64,000 bases of DNA from Bacillus massiliigorillae (GCF_000380245.2 NZ_HG428741.1:2173347-2237346), one strand, 5' to 3'; counted from the stretch's first letter, positions 7,643 through 16,058 are shown. Translations and numbers: made by a program. The notes: generated by a model from the sequence alone, not told the origin.

Positions 7643-7699
7643 TTATCATATCAAGAGGTCTTTTTATGCTCAAATCTCATTTTCATTCATTACAGGAAT
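7643..7699 (-). mobile_element. IS110-family element, 5' end remnant
   Basis: The segment AGGTCTTTTTATGCTC, then AAATCTCATTTTCATTC, then ATTACAGGAATG recurs with few changes at 62325-62384 upstream of an IS110 transposase fragment. It is therefore the transposase-proximal end of such an element. It stops exactly at the CTGCCCCG core of a CT-repeat. Confidence 0.6.
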
Positions 7700-7793
7700 G
7701 CTGCCCCGTTTGTGGAATAACAAATAAGACTGTCAATATGACAGCCTTATTTTGCTATTGCACCTGTTTTAGTGTACCTGTACCTGTTCACAA
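7700..7793 (-). repeat. CT-repeat copy bordering an IS110 end
   Basis: CTGCCCCG and GTTTGTGGAATAAC, hairpin GACTGTC-AATAT-GACAGCC, TTGCTATTGCACCTG and TTCACAA. The far-left part is replaced by IS110 sequence. It is 3' of the GNAT gene at 7814. Confidence 0.8.
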
Positions 7794-7813
7794 TTTGCAT
7801 TTTTTAATAGTAC

Positions 7814-8344
7814 TTAAACTAACTTGTACATAAGAATATCATCAATATATTCATTTTCATCCATCTTAAATTCTTTGATTTTACGACCTTCTTCAACGAA
7901 ACCCATACTTTTATATAATGATATTGCACTATGATTTGTAGAAAAAACTCCTAAACTTATCTTTTCAATTAACGAATTATTTTCAGCCCATCCTATTAAT
8001 TCATTTAAAAGCATTTTTCCTATTCCCAACCCTCTGAAGTTTTTACTTATCATCATTCCAAAAGAACCTGTGTGGGACAATCTTTTCTTATTTTTAGATT
8101 GAAATACTATCCAACCTACCACTTCACCATCTATTTCAGCTACAATCAAATTTTCTTTTTCATTTTCTAATAATTTTTGTATCCATTCTCTTTGTTGGTC
8201 TAGTGTATTATTAAACTCTTCAGATACAGTAATAAGATACTCATCTTCAGCAATAACAGTACTTTGAATATGTAAAATTTCTTCTCCATCTTCGATTTTT
8301 CCAATTCGAATATTACATTTATCACTCTTTTTGAGACCTGACAT
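7814..8344 (-). CDS. GNAT-family N-acetyltransferase
   Basis: 176 residues. The acetyl-CoA pyrophosphate loop is RGLGIGKMLLNELI (about residues 100-113), preceded by the strand FGMMISKNF. It is followed by the C-terminal block AISLYKSMGFVEEGRKIKEF typical of GNAT enzymes acting on amino groups. The start ATG follows AGGAGGGATATAG. The acceptor substrate cannot be deduced. It is one of three ordinary GNAT genes in the cassette-like zones, each with a CT-repeat at its 3' end. Confidence 0.88.
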   Translation of the reverse strand: MSGLKKSDKCNIRIGKIEDGEEILHIQSTVIAEDEYLITVSEEFNNTLDQQREWIQKLLENEKENLIVAEIDGEVVGWIVFQSKNKKRLSHTGSFGMMISKNFRGLGIGKMLLNELIGWAENNSLIEKISLGVFSTNHSAISLYKSMGFVEEGRKIKEFKMDENEYIDDILMYKLV

Positions 8345-8394
8345 CTATATCCCTCCTAAGTTATTTTTTGTTACTATTCCACATTTCCTAATAA

Positions 8395-8452
8395 TATCCT
8401 TCTTGAGCTATCCTGCCCCGATAGCTGCATAAGTACATTTCTTCACAATATC
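8395..8452 (-). repeat. CT-repeat, short derivative without hairpin
   Basis: TCCTTCTTGAGCTATCCTG and CCCCGATAGCTGCATAAGT run straight into ACATTTCTTCACAAT. The left end and the extreme right end are joined and the terminator is deleted. The interval 8453-8573 holds only a possible short fragment (EKVARLEYQDAEFKFEDI). Confidence 0.8.
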
Positions 8453-8573
8453 TTCAAATTTAAATTCAGCATCTTGGTATTCTAACCTAGCTACTTTTTC
8501 GTTTATTAGACGATATAATCCATTGCCACACGAGTTCTCTTTCTATTTAAATGTTCTACATGTAATGTATGGT

Positions 8574-10268
8574 TTAAAGAGTAAATTTCTTTGTTTCTTC
8601 GTCGAGAGTTTGTGCCAAAACAGCAAGAGCTTTACTAGAAGAAGCAATTTGCTCGGTAGAAGCTGACTGTTCTTCGGTTGCAGCAGATATATTCTGCGTT
8701 TGTCCCGACATTTCCTTACTTGTATTATCAATCTCGTCTACAGAAGCCACGATCTGTTGCGCTCTAGCTGATACTTCTTGAATCTCACCCGTAATCTCAT
8801 TTGTCTTTTCAGCCATCTGTTCAACCAATTCAACAATAGATAAGAAAGCATTACCACCTGCATTTACCGCCTCAGAACCTTTTGTAACAACCACCTTACC
8901 TTCTTGCATGGATTCCATAACCTTCTGTGTATCTACTTGAATTGTTTTAATTAAATCACCGATTTTCTCTGTAGCTTCTTGAGATTGTTCCGCCAATTTC
9001 TTTACTTCATTGGCAACAACAGCAAAGCCTTTTCCATGTTCTCCCGCCCTTGCCGCTTCGATAGCAGCATTTAAAGCTAGTAAGTTCGTTTGACTTGCTA
9101 TATCAGATATAACGCCTAGTATTTGTCCGATTTCTTTTGAGCTTTCTTCTAAAATCGATACAGCAACCGAAGTAGCGGAAACTTTCTCTTCTATTTGGTT
9201 CATTTGCACTAAAGCTTCTTTAACAGCTTCACTACCCTCACGAGCTGTCTTAGACGTATGATTTGCCTGTTCAGAAGAAATCGATGCGTTATTTGCCACT
9301 CCTTCAATGCTTAATGAAATTTGTTTAATTACTTCCGTTGTTTGGCTTATTTCATCCAATTGATGAGCTGAAGCATTCGCAATTTCCATAATTGAATTGG
9401 CTACATCGTTTGTTACATCAGCTGACTGTTCAGCACTAGCCGTTAATTCTTGTGAGGATGCTGCAACCTGCTGGGAAGTATTCTGTATACTCATAATTAG
9501 CTCTCTTAAATTATGTATCATTTCATTATTCGTTTTCCCTAACTCAGCAAATTCATCATTACTATCTATGGACACCGTACTACTCAAGTCTCCATCTGCC
9601 ATTTTTCGAGATACCGCTGTCAATTTTTTAAATGAACCAGTTATCATTTTGCTTAATAAAAACGAAGAAACAACAGAAATTATAATTGCGGCAATGATAA
9701 TAATGGCTTCTATGTTAAAAGAAGTTTTAAATAATTGGTCACCTTGTTTACTTGCTGCATTCGTTTCATTGACTATATATGTAGCACTATCTAATAGGTC
9801 GTCCGATATGCTATCAAAAAGGGGTAAAGAATCAAACATTAGTTGCACAGACTCTTCCTTCTTACCCTGTTGGACAAGATTCATTAACTCCTTATGGTTC
9901 GATAAGTACTCATTCCATTTCATGAGACAATTGTTAAGGTTTTCTTTTCTATCTTCGGGTAGAAGATTCTTTAACTCTTTGGAATAGGTATCGAATAGTT
10001 CTTGTCTTTGCTTCATCTGTTGTAGTACTTGCTGTTTCTGCTCTTCAGTGGTTGCAAGTAGATATTTATATTCACTGATTCTAAAATCAGATTGCACAGT
10101 ATTCATCGAGTGGACTAAATCAACTCTAGGAATATAGTTTTCAGCAATCTCTGTTGACTTTTGGTTCACTTTACTTAGTGAAAACATGGAGTACACTCCA
10201 ACAACAACCAAAAATCCAAGAATCAAACCAAATGCTATGTATAACTTAAATGTAATTTTAATTTTCAT
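8574..10268 (-). CDS. Methyl-accepting chemotaxis protein
   Basis: 564 residues with the full classical order. There is a first membrane helix (about 9-30), a four-helix-bundle extracellular sensor (MCP 4HB type, about 31-185), a second helix (about 188-208), a HAMP domain (about 210-262) and a long signalling domain. The conserved hairpin tip reads LLALNAAIEAARAGEHGKGF. It should relay a ligand signal to CheA/CheW. It stands alone, without other chemotaxis genes. The start ATG has GGCGGAGGAACTACT upstream. The promoter region 10269-10540 is AT-rich and shows no clear operator. Confidence 0.92.
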   Translation of the reverse strand: MKIKITFKLYIAFGLILGFLVVVGVYSMFSLSKVNQKSTEIAENYIPRVDLVHSMNTVQSDFRISEYKYLLATTEEQKQQVLQQMKQRQELFDTYSKELKNLLPEDRKENLNNCLMKWNEYLSNHKELMNLVQQGKKEESVQLMFDSLPLFDSISDDLLDSATYIVNETNAASKQGDQLFKTSFNIEAIIIIAAIIISVVSSFLLSKMITGSFKKLTAVSRKMADGDLSSTVSIDSNDEFAELGKTNNEMIHNLRELIMSIQNTSQQVAASSQELTASAEQSADVTNDVANSIMEIANASAHQLDEISQTTEVIKQISLSIEGVANNASISSEQANHTSKTAREGSEAVKEALVQMNQIEEKVSATSVAVSILEESSKEIGQILGVISDIASQTNLLALNAAIEAARAGEHGKGFAVVANEVKKLAEQSQEATEKIGDLIKTIQVDTQKVMESMQEGKVVVTKGSEAVNAGGNAFLSIVELVEQMAEKTNEITGEIQEVSARAQQIVASVDEIDNTSKEMSGQTQNISAATEEQSASTEQIASSSKALAVLAQTLDEETKKFTL

Positions 10269-10542
10269 AGTAGTTCCTCCGCCTTATTCTACTCGAATTG
10301 TTATTATGTTATAACAATCGGCTTTCTCTTTAGGAAATTTATGAACTTACTGTTAAGTAATTAATTATTATTTTTGTATAAAAAAAGGGTTTTGATTAAC
10401 GATAGAATTTTGAGTAATTATAATTTAAAGAAAAGTAACTAATTACATGCTATAAAAAATATTTAGATTATGTTACAGTGAATTTTGTTAGGTTTCACAA
10501 AATTTCATAAAAAAATAAGTATGTTTACGATGAGGTGGTAGT

Positions 10543-10824
10543 ATTAAGCGAATCGAAATTCTATATACCATTGATACAGTAATGAGTATTTGTACGGATT
10601 GTACTAAAAAGAAGCAACTTTCAAAAGGTGGTATTTCTTGTCCTGAAAAATGTAACTATCTCATTAAGCTACAGTCATTAGGAAATCAACTTTTAGAATT
10701 ATCCCAAAAAAAGAAGATAGAGAAGATATGTCAAAGCTTAAATATTAAAACTAACATAACAATAGATGATTTGCGAATACTGGTCCACGAAGGCTTAATA
10801 GAGCAAGAAATAAACACTTTTTAA
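10543..10824 (+). CDS. Zinc-finger (zf-C2HCIx2C-like) protein, ATT start proposed
   Basis: The protein contains CTDC, then CPEKC, followed by LIKLQSLGNQLLELSQKKK. This matches the small Bacillales zinc-finger family, whose members start M-K-R-x-E-I and carry two Cys pairs before a leucine-rich helix. The in-frame ATG at 10582 has no ribosome site. An ATT at 10543 follows GATGAGGTGG at good spacing and restores the expected N-terminus (IKRIEILYTIDTVMSIC). I therefore place the start there, giving 93 residues. Later sequence to 11015 appears to be the broken remainder of a longer gene. Confidence 0.5.
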   Translation: MKRIEILYTIDTVMSICTDCTKKKQLSKGGISCPEKCNYLIKLQSLGNQLLELSQKKKIEKICQSLNIKTNITIDDLRILVHEGLIEQEINTF

Positions 10825-11015
10825 CTAAAGATATTCAAAATACTTAAGATGAAAATGTTTCATATTTAAAAAATGTATCAATTGATGCTTTTATTAACTT
10901 AAAATCTAACGGTATACCATACAATTTGATTGGAAAAATTCCCAATGCGAAGCCAAGCAATTTTATAAATCGATTAACAAAAATAAAAAAAGATAAACTC
11001 CCTAACTTCCTCTAA
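10825..11015 (+). pseudogene. Broken C-terminal continuation of the zinc-finger gene
   Basis: In a shifted frame beginning next to the stop, the sequence reads LTKDIQNT, stop, then DENVSYLKNVSIDAFINLKS, then NGIPYNLIGKIPNAKPSNFI and a stop after KKDKLPNFL. The pattern of a helix, a short loop and NAKPSNFINRL looks like the helix-turn-helix tail found on longer members of the zinc-finger family. It is separated by a frameshift and a stop, so this copy is probably decayed. Confidence 0.4.
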
Positions 11016-11096
11016 AAATATGTAGGGTTCCATAAACCTTTAAAAGCCTTCTTTACGATTCTAATTAAATCAGAAAATCTGTATATACGACAAAAG

Positions 11097-11127
11097 CAAA
11101 ATAACCCTTTGGTAAAGGGTTATTTTG
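11097..11127. terminator. Bidirectional terminator
   Basis: Arms CAAAATAACCCTTT and AAAGGGTTATTTTG around GGT, with A- and T-rich sides. It closes the zinc-finger region. No gene was seen between 11016 and 11428 apart from the CT-repeat. Confidence 0.8.
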
Positions 11128-11271
11128 TTTCTCATCAGAATTAAACGTTACAGCCTCACAAACACCTATTATTTTGGTGTCTACTGAGCATTATCATCTG
11201 CCTGTTGTATAGTATTTCGAAAAAAGAGGTTACCTGTTAATCATTGTGAATCCACTCATTTTAATTATATA

Positions 11272-11358
11272 ATCCTTCTTAAACTATCCTGCCCGATAGT
11301 TCAATAAAAAAAGACTACCAATGAGCGTCTGAGTCTTAAGCTCTTGTATCTGTACTAT
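11272..11358 (-). repeat. CT-repeat copy, degenerate
   Basis: CCTTCTTAAACTATCCTGC, CCGATAGTTCAATAA, AAAAAAGACTACC, a weak hairpin and CTTAAGCTCTTGTATCTG. No minus-strand gene follows on its right. Confidence 0.65.
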
Positions 11359-11428
11359 TAAAAGGAATATATTCTTTTATAATTCAGATAATAATTTTGT
11401 TATAATTAACCAAAAAAGGTTGGTTATT

Positions 11429-11614
11429 ATGACATATATTTTTGACAATCTAGCTCCGATTATTTTTATTTTATTAATTATTGGGGCACTTTCATTTTCT
11501 CTTTTCATTAGAAGATTACTAATAAATACTTCACGTAATCAACAGAATAGTAACAATATCGAAGAAAAGCTTGATAAGATTATTGAATTACTAGAAAAAG
11601 ATAAGAAATGTTAA
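11429..11614 (+). CDS. Small membrane-anchored coiled-coil protein
   Basis: 61 residues from the ATG; a TTG nine bases upstream is possible. There is one membrane helix (about residues 8-28, IIFILLIIGALSFSLFI), a positive stop RRLL, then a polar linker and a short amphipathic helix IEEKLDKIIELLEKDKKC. The layout resembles small YneF/YtzI-type membrane proteins, but no family can be named. The upstream AAAAAAGG is a weak ribosome site. A small hairpin follows the stop. Confidence 0.5.
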   Translation: MTYIFDNLAPIIFILLIIGALSFSLFIRRLLINTSRNQQNSNNIEEKLDKIIELLEKDKKC

Positions 11615-11647
11615 TCTCTTCAACTTGAAGGGATTTTTCTTTAGAAT

Positions 11648-11740
11648 TCCTTATTGAACTAACCTGCCCCGATAGTTGCATAAAAAGAAGCTGATGAGTA
11701 TAGCTTCTTTAATGAAGTATTGCACCTGTTAGCTCAATAG
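11648..11740 (-). repeat. CT-repeat copy with variant hairpin
   Basis: CCTTATTGAACTAACCTGC, CCGATAGTTGCATAA, hairpin AAGAAGCT ... AGCTTCTT, AATGAAGTATTGCACCTG and GTTAGCTCAATAG. It is 3' of the GNAT gene. The arms differ from other copies but pair fully. Confidence 0.85.
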
Positions 11741-11773
11741 CATTTTCAGGGGTGATTTTAGGAAAGTGAATAA

Positions 11774-12211
11774 TTATAAAAATAATGACATACCTGGTGC
11801 TTCAACATCTCGTGTTACAAAGCCCAGTTTCTTATAAAAATCTTGCTTCCCTTTCGCGCAAAATAATTGAACCCACTTAATCCCTTCCTTATCACATTTT
11901 TTTAATAATGCGTTCATTATTTTAGTTCCAATCCCTTGAGTTTGGTATTCAGGATGAACCATTACATCACAAATAAGAGTTTGATAAATCCCATCTGATA
12001 TAATGCGTCCAAATCCAATCAAACTTCTATCGTGATATATAGAAACAGAGTACCAACTATTACAAATAGCACTATATAATTGGTCATATGTGTATAGACC
12101 TTTAGCATTCCATCCCGTTGTTTGATGTAATATTATAAAATCATCCTTTGTAGGAGTCGATTCAATAAGTTCAATCTCCATAGTCCCCTTTATCATTTCA
12201 TTTTCCATCAT
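11774..12211 (-). CDS. GNAT-family N-acetyltransferase
   Basis: 145 residues from the ATG behind TAGGGGGATTGAG; a second ATG behind AAAGGGG would give 135 residues and fits the usual family start. The acetyl-CoA loop is YQTQGIGTKIMNALLKKC (about residues 95-112), preceded by the strand LICDVMVHPE. The GFVTRDVEAPGMSLFL end is typical of small GNAT proteins of the YdjK/YitH sort. The N-terminal part has the HQTTGWNAKGLYTYDQL motif seen in many Firmicute homologues. Substrate unknown. Confidence 0.88.
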   Translation of the reverse strand: MMENEMIKGTMEIELIESTPTKDDFIILHQTTGWNAKGLYTYDQLYSAICNSWYSVSIYHDRSLIGFGRIISDGIYQTLICDVMVHPEYQTQGIGTKIMNALLKKCDKEGIKWVQLFCAKGKQDFYKKLGFVTRDVEAPGMSLFL

Positions 12212-12280
12212 TCTCAATCCCCCTAATACGATATGTATATTTATACCACCATAAGTATTTTATGCAATATTTTCTTTGGA

Positions 12281-12386
12281 TATTATAAAGCTAACCTGCT
12301 CCGTTAGCTGCATAAGAAAAAGCTGTCTAAATGACAGCTCTGATTTTCTGCTATTGCACCCATAGTTTAAGTGACAATATTCATAA
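12281..12386 (-). repeat. CT-repeat copy with terminator hairpin
   Basis: Full copy: ATAAAGCTAACCTGCTCC, GTTAGCTGCATAAG, hairpin AGCTGTC-TAAAT-GACAGCT, TTCTGCTATTGCACCC, ATAGTTTAAGTG and TTCATAA. The region 12387-12519 holds no gene. Confidence 0.9.
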
Positions 12387-12519
12387 ATTAGTAAGGCAAT
12401 AAAAACGTAAAATTACTTAACCATCTCTAATCAATTAGTTTAAAATAAACCAACCAGTAATATATCTCATAATAGGAAAGATAGTAAATGTTAATTACAC
12501 AACCCACAATTATTATATA

Positions 12520-12807
12520 CTAGATGATTTTCGTCTTAATAAAAATCGCAAAAATAAGTCCGATAATTGGTAGGAAAATGAGTAGTATTTGTACTGAAAT
12601 TGTAAAAAAATTATGTATTCCCCAAGGGCTGATATTCATCATTCCATTGCTTTGAAGAATTAAAAACAATATAGAGAACATCCAAGTAAAAATAACAAGT
12701 AAAATTTTAACTAGATTTTTCAAATGTAACCTCCAAATTCTTTTCTGATAAAACCTTAATAAATATGGCATATCCAAAAAAGAGTTATCGATGTTAATTA
12801 CATCCAT
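12520..12807 (-). CDS. Hypothetical membrane protein
   Basis: 95 residues. A polar N-terminus (MDVINIDNSFLDMPYLLRFY) with several basic residues is followed by two hydrophobic segments (about 32-52 and 66-94) separated by NGMMNISPWGIHN. The ribosome site is weak (TTAGGT). No family is recognised and no membrane transport motif is visible. It is the only gene of its unit. Confidence 0.45.
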   Translation of the reverse strand: MDVINIDNSFLDMPYLLRFYQKRIWRLHLKNLVKILLVIFTWMFSILFLILQSNGMMNISPWGIHNFFTISVQILLIFLPIIGLIFAIFIKTKII

Positions 12808-12840
12808 ATCTACAATACCTAAAGATTAAAACCTAATTAC

Positions 12841-12888
12841 CTTATGCAACTAAACTGATCCGTTTGTTTAAGTGTATATTTTCACAAC
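12841..12888 (-). repeat. CT-repeat, short derivative without hairpin
   Basis: ATGCAACTAAACTGATCC joins directly to GTTTGTTTAAGTGTATATT and TTCACAA. This is the product expected from deletion between the two direct cores of a full repeat. It is 3' of the DUF3139 gene. Confidence 0.85.
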
Positions 12889-12905
12889 ATCATTTGAACA
12901 ACTAT

Positions 12906-13328
12906 CTATTGCTCTAAGCTTACGCACTTCTCTTCACTATGCTTTGTATGTTCTGTAATTCTTGTTGTGTAAATCCCACCAACTTGAGTGTCTTTCTCAC
13001 AAAATTGAGTGACCGATTTTCCTCTTTTCTTGATGCCATAATAATAAGATACATTAGGCTCATCCTTAAAAATTACTCTATAGTCAGCATAATAATAATC
13101 CTTTTTACCTTCACCCTCAACAATATTTTGTTTTAGAATATCTTCATCATTGTATCCTTGCTGCTCTAAATAAGGCGGTAAATCCTTATTGAAAAGATGG
13201 TTCGTATAAGGATTACCATTATTCAAAAGATAAATTACACCAACAGGAAAAAGAAAAATGGACAGCGTAATCAACAAAAACATAATTAAAAAAAAGACTG
13301 CTAAGCGGCGGTCAGTTTTAGGTTTCAT
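12906..13328 (-). CDS. DUF3139 family protein
   Basis: 140 residues from the ATG behind AGGGGGGACAT. An N-terminal membrane helix (about 8-32, VFFLIMFLLITLSIFLFPVG) is followed by an extracytoplasmic domain with the DUF3139 pattern: LEQQGYNDEDILKQNIVEGE, then YYYADYRVIFKDEPNVSYYY and GIKKRGKSVTQFC. The family is common in Bacillus and of unknown function. It is a single-gene unit with a long inverted repeat upstream of the start and a short CT-repeat at its end. Confidence 0.75.
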   Translation of the reverse strand: MKPKTDRRLAVFFLIMFLLITLSIFLFPVGVIYLLNNGNPYTNHLFNKDLPPYLEQQGYNDEDILKQNIVEGEGKKDYYYADYRVIFKDEPNVSYYYGIKKRGKSVTQFCEKDTQVGGIYTTRITEHTKHSEEKCVSLEQ

Positions 13329-13360
13329 ATGTCCCCCCCTAAAATGTGTTATCTCAATCA

Positions 13361-13402
13361 AAAATACCCTTATAGTGTAATTTTACACTATAAGGGTATT
13401 TT
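13361..13402. promoter_or_regulatory. 20-bp perfect inverted repeat upstream of DUF3139 gene
   Basis: Arms AAAATACCCTTATAGTGTAA and TTACACTATAAGGGTATTTT are separated by TT. The hairpin could be a two-way terminator. It lies about 33 bp upstream of the DUF3139 start, so it could also be an operator or a leader hairpin. Confidence 0.6.
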
Positions 13403-13479
13403 ATTTCAATATTCAGCTTTAAATTTGATTGATAAGTCTATCATAAGGTTCAATAGTATGAAAAGCGGTTATCCGCTAA

Positions 13480-13510
13480 TCCTTATTGCGCTAACCTGCC
13501 CTGATAGTTA
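13480..13510 (-). repeat. CT-repeat copy, left end only
   Basis: TCCTTATTGCGCTAACCTG, then CCCTGATAGTTA. It breaks off after the core. A small hairpin AGCGG-TTAT-CCGCT lies just to its left. Confidence 0.7.
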
Positions 13511-13584
13511 ATCATTAATATTTTGGGGTAAAAAAGGGATTATTTGTTATAGTATTCTTGAATACTTAGTAGGAGTGATACTAT

Positions 13585-14163
13585 TTGAAGATAAACTTGT
13601 CCGTTTTGTTATTTTTCATTTTAATGCTGTTAACAGCTTGTAGCAGTGATAAAACCTACACAGATGAAATGAAAAATAAAAAAGAAAATAAAGCATTGAA
13701 GAAGGAGCAATCTGAGGAAATATTAGCTCCAGGTTATACATTGAAAAAGAGTGAAAATATTATTTTTGAAAATAAAAGTGGAAAAATCATATACTTAGGC
13801 GAATCTGTTGATGAAGAAGGTAACTTAACAGCTGCAATCAAACAAGAAGCTGGAACTAAAAATCTTGATATCAATATAGAATTAAAGTACATATTTCCTG
13901 ATAATTCGTACTTGATTACTCGCACAAAAAGAGATACGGTAGATTATCGATTTAATCCCAATGATAAAATTCTTATCCTTAAAAGCCCTTATATTGCAGA
14001 TACTGAACCGATAAAAATAGATTATAGAATTTTAAACGAAATAAAAGGCGATACGTTAATTAATAATGACGTAGCGGGGTTTTTGAAGGTTAAAAAAACA
14101 GTACATACAATTAATCTTGAAAAAACTACCGATACCTTAGTTATACCCCCTCTTATCAAGTAA
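13585..14163 (+). CDS. Lipoprotein of unknown function
   Basis: 192 residues from a TTG behind TAGGAGTGA. The signal peptide MKINLSVLLFFILMLLTAC ends in a lipobox LTAC at about residue 19, so the protein is expected to be lipid-anchored outside the membrane. A lysine- and glutamate-rich linker (about 30-46) precedes a beta-rich domain with the motifs SGKIIYLGESVDEEGNLTAA and EPIKIDYRILNE. The family is not recognised. It is one of the few plus-strand genes and has a clear terminator. Confidence 0.7.
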   Translation: MKINLSVLLFFILMLLTACSSDKTYTDEMKNKKENKALKKEQSEEILAPGYTLKKSENIIFENKSGKIIYLGESVDEEGNLTAAIKQEAGTKNLDINIELKYIFPDNSYLITRTKRDTVDYRFNPNDKILILKSPYIADTEPIKIDYRILNEIKGDTLINNDVAGFLKVKKTVHTINLEKTTDTLVIPPLIK

Positions 14164-14186
14164 CAAATTTTATAAGAAAAAAATTG

Positions 14187-14220
14187 AAGCAATGACCAAA
14201 TATATCGCTCATTGCTTTTT
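14187..14220 (+). terminator. Terminator of the lipoprotein gene
   Basis: Arms AAGCAATGA and TCATTGCTT followed by TTTATTTT, 25 bp after the stop codon. Confidence 0.85.
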
Positions 14221-14226
14221 ATTTTG

Positions 14227-14262
14227 AAATAACTTCTTATTAAACTAATCTGCACCGTTAAT
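14227..14262 (-). repeat. CT-repeat copy, degenerate left end
   Basis: CTTCTTATTAAACTAATCTG followed by CACCGTTAATTGTAAA. Only the left end and one core are recognisable. No gene was found between 14263 and 14520; a hairpin TTATTGGAC ... GTCCAATAA at about 14462-14492 may end the gene at 14521. Confidence 0.55.
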
Positions 14263-14520
14263 TGTAAATCTCTATAAAAATTCCATACTATTTGATAACC
14301 TAAAGAAAATGAAAAAAGCAATGAGATTTTATATGCTAATCCCACTGCTTTTATATGTACTTTATACCTGCGGGTTCCTCAAGAGAGAACGTCTTACCAT
14401 ACTTCTTCCCTCTTTTTATTTCTGGTGATATTTCCATTTTATCGCAAAAACCAGTTTTCTTATTGGACTTACCTTCTCTGTTTGTCCAATAAATACTTCA
14501 ACAAAGAATCAAAGTTTTTC

Positions 14521-15006
14521 TTACTTCAGTTTAGCTTCAATTTGTTCCAGTTCATCCTTGCTAAATACTGCCCTATTATAGTTGTAATCAAGTTCTATAA
14601 GAATATCGTTCGCTTGATGTAATTTTGTAATATCCTTATTTGCTAATCCTTGTTCAGTTAGCTTCAAAACTTTGTTTAACACTACCTTTATTTCCTTAGA
14701 AGCGTTAACTTTTTCCGCTAATTTATTTGCTCCTTTTACGTAATCCATAAGAGGTTCGGTATTTCCTATTTCATCAAAGGTTTCAATATTAGCTACAAGT
14801 GCATCAAGCCAAATTGAAGTGCTATGGATTCCATCTGACAAAGTGCCATTTGTATTTCTATCTTCATCACTTACAGTATAAACGACTTGTGGTTCTTTAG
14901 ATTTAACCGTTTTTTCTTCAACTTTTTCATTTTTCGTTCCAGTCTCAGATGAACAACCTGATAAAACCAGAAGTGAAACGATTAATAATAAACTTAACTT
15001 TTTCAT
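14521..15006 (-). CDS. Lipoprotein, helical, unknown function
   Basis: 161 residues from the ATG behind GGAGGGTCTA. The signal peptide MKKLSLLLIVSLLVLSGCSS has the lipobox LSGC at residues 15-18. The mature part is alpha-helical and acidic: SIWLDALVANIETFDEIGNT, MDYVKGANKLAEKVNASKEI, then LTEQGLANKDITKLHQANDI. This periodic helical pattern resembles small extracytoplasmic helical bundle lipoproteins. No family can be named. It is a single-gene unit. Confidence 0.7.
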   Translation of the reverse strand: MKKLSLLLIVSLLVLSGCSSETGTKNEKVEEKTVKSKEPQVVYTVSDEDRNTNGTLSDGIHSTSIWLDALVANIETFDEIGNTEPLMDYVKGANKLAEKVNASKEIKVVLNKVLKLTEQGLANKDITKLHQANDILIELDYNYNRAVFSKDELEQIEAKLK

Positions 15007-15066
15007 TAGACCCTCCAAAAATAAAATATTAACTTATCAGACTATTTTTCGGCATTGTATCAAAAT

Positions 15067-15168
15067 AATCCTTTTTCAACTATCCTGCCCCGTTAGCTGC
15101 ATAAGAAAAAGACCATCAAATGATAGCCTTGATCTTCTGCTATTGCACCGTTGGTTGAGAAAGAAGAT
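15067..15168 (-). repeat. CT-repeat copy with terminator hairpin
   Basis: CCTTTTTCAACTATCCTGC, CCCGTTAGCTGCATAAG, hairpin ACCATC-AAA-TGATAG, CTTCTGCTATTGCACCG and TTGGTTGAGAAAGAAG. It ends two bases before the PhzF stop codon. Confidence 0.9.
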
Positions 15169-15170
15169 TA

Positions 15171-16052
15171 TTATAGAAACCATTCGCCCTCGGCTATTTT
15201 TTCTACTTTACCTCCAACATAAACTTTGATTTTTCCGTTATTATCACTTGCCTTTAAAAATAATAAAGAAGGTCTGTTAATTTCATATCCCTGTTCTACA
15301 CGAATGTTTATTTCCTTTGTCTCGAAATACCTATATTTAACTAAGTAAGATGCTAAACATCCATTAGAACTTCCAGTACCTGCGTCTTCGGGAATACCAT
15401 AATAATCTGCAAAGTCTCTAACATTAACATCATTTTCAGAACTATACGCTTCAGGAGAAAAAACCATAATTCCTTTTGCACTAGTATGTTCAATTAACTC
15501 ATAGTATTTTTCTCTATCTATCCTTACTTTTTTTACTGCTTCTAAAGACATTAATGGTACGATAATTACTGGAAGTCCAGTTGAAACTTCTTGGATAGGA
15601 AATCTATTATCTATGTATTTTTTATCTATATTTAAAACATTGGAAACTTTATTTGTATCTAAAACCTGACCAAAAGTTGGTTCATTTTGTTTCATCCATA
15701 GAATTTCTTCTTGATTATCAAACGAAACTGGAATCTGTCCAGCCTTATAATTTAAAAGGAGCTTCTCACAGGGTCTCTCTAACATTTCATTTTGAATAAC
15801 ATATGCAGTTCCTAAAGTCGGATGCCCAGCAAAAGGAATCTCTTCATTAGGTGTAAAAATACGAACGTCATAGCCATTTTCTTTTTTTATATTTGATAAG
15901 ATGAAAGTAGACTCGGGAAAATTAATTTCCTTCGCTATTTGTTGCATTTCATTCTCTGAAATGTTTTCAGCATTTTTAAAAACAGCAAGTTGATTTCCTG
16001 TATACTTCCCTTTTGAAAAAACATCAACGATAGAATATTTAATTTTATCCAT
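15171..16052 (-). CDS. PhzF-family isomerase/epimerase-like protein
   Basis: 293 residues from the ATG behind CGGGAGAGA; a longer reading would begin inside a CT-repeat. It has the two-lobed PhzF/DapF fold. The catalytic glutamate motif NFPESTFIL is at about residues 37-45, EIPFAGHPTLGTAYV in the N-lobe, and DAGTGSSNGCLASYLV in the C-lobe. PhzF enzymes isomerise small acids in phenazine synthesis, but most homologues have no known substrate. No phenazine genes are nearby. The ribosome site lies at the edge of an upstream CT-repeat. Confidence 0.88.
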   Translation of the reverse strand: MDKIKYSIVDVFSKGKYTGNQLAVFKNAENISENEMQQIAKEINFPESTFILSNIKKENGYDVRIFTPNEEIPFAGHPTLGTAYVIQNEMLERPCEKLLLNYKAGQIPVSFDNQEEILWMKQNEPTFGQVLDTNKVSNVLNIDKKYIDNRFPIQEVSTGLPVIIVPLMSLEAVKKVRIDREKYYELIEHTSAKGIMVFSPEAYSSENDVNVRDFADYYGIPEDAGTGSSNGCLASYLVKYRYFETKEINIRVEQGYEINRPSLLFLKASDNNGKIKVYVGGKVEKIAEGEWFL

Positions 16053-16058
16053 AATTCT

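Noticed and set aside
7627..7833. 68-codon plus-strand frame through the IS110 end and CT-repeat
   Set aside because: It consists of mobile-element end and repeat sequence, with no ribosome site.
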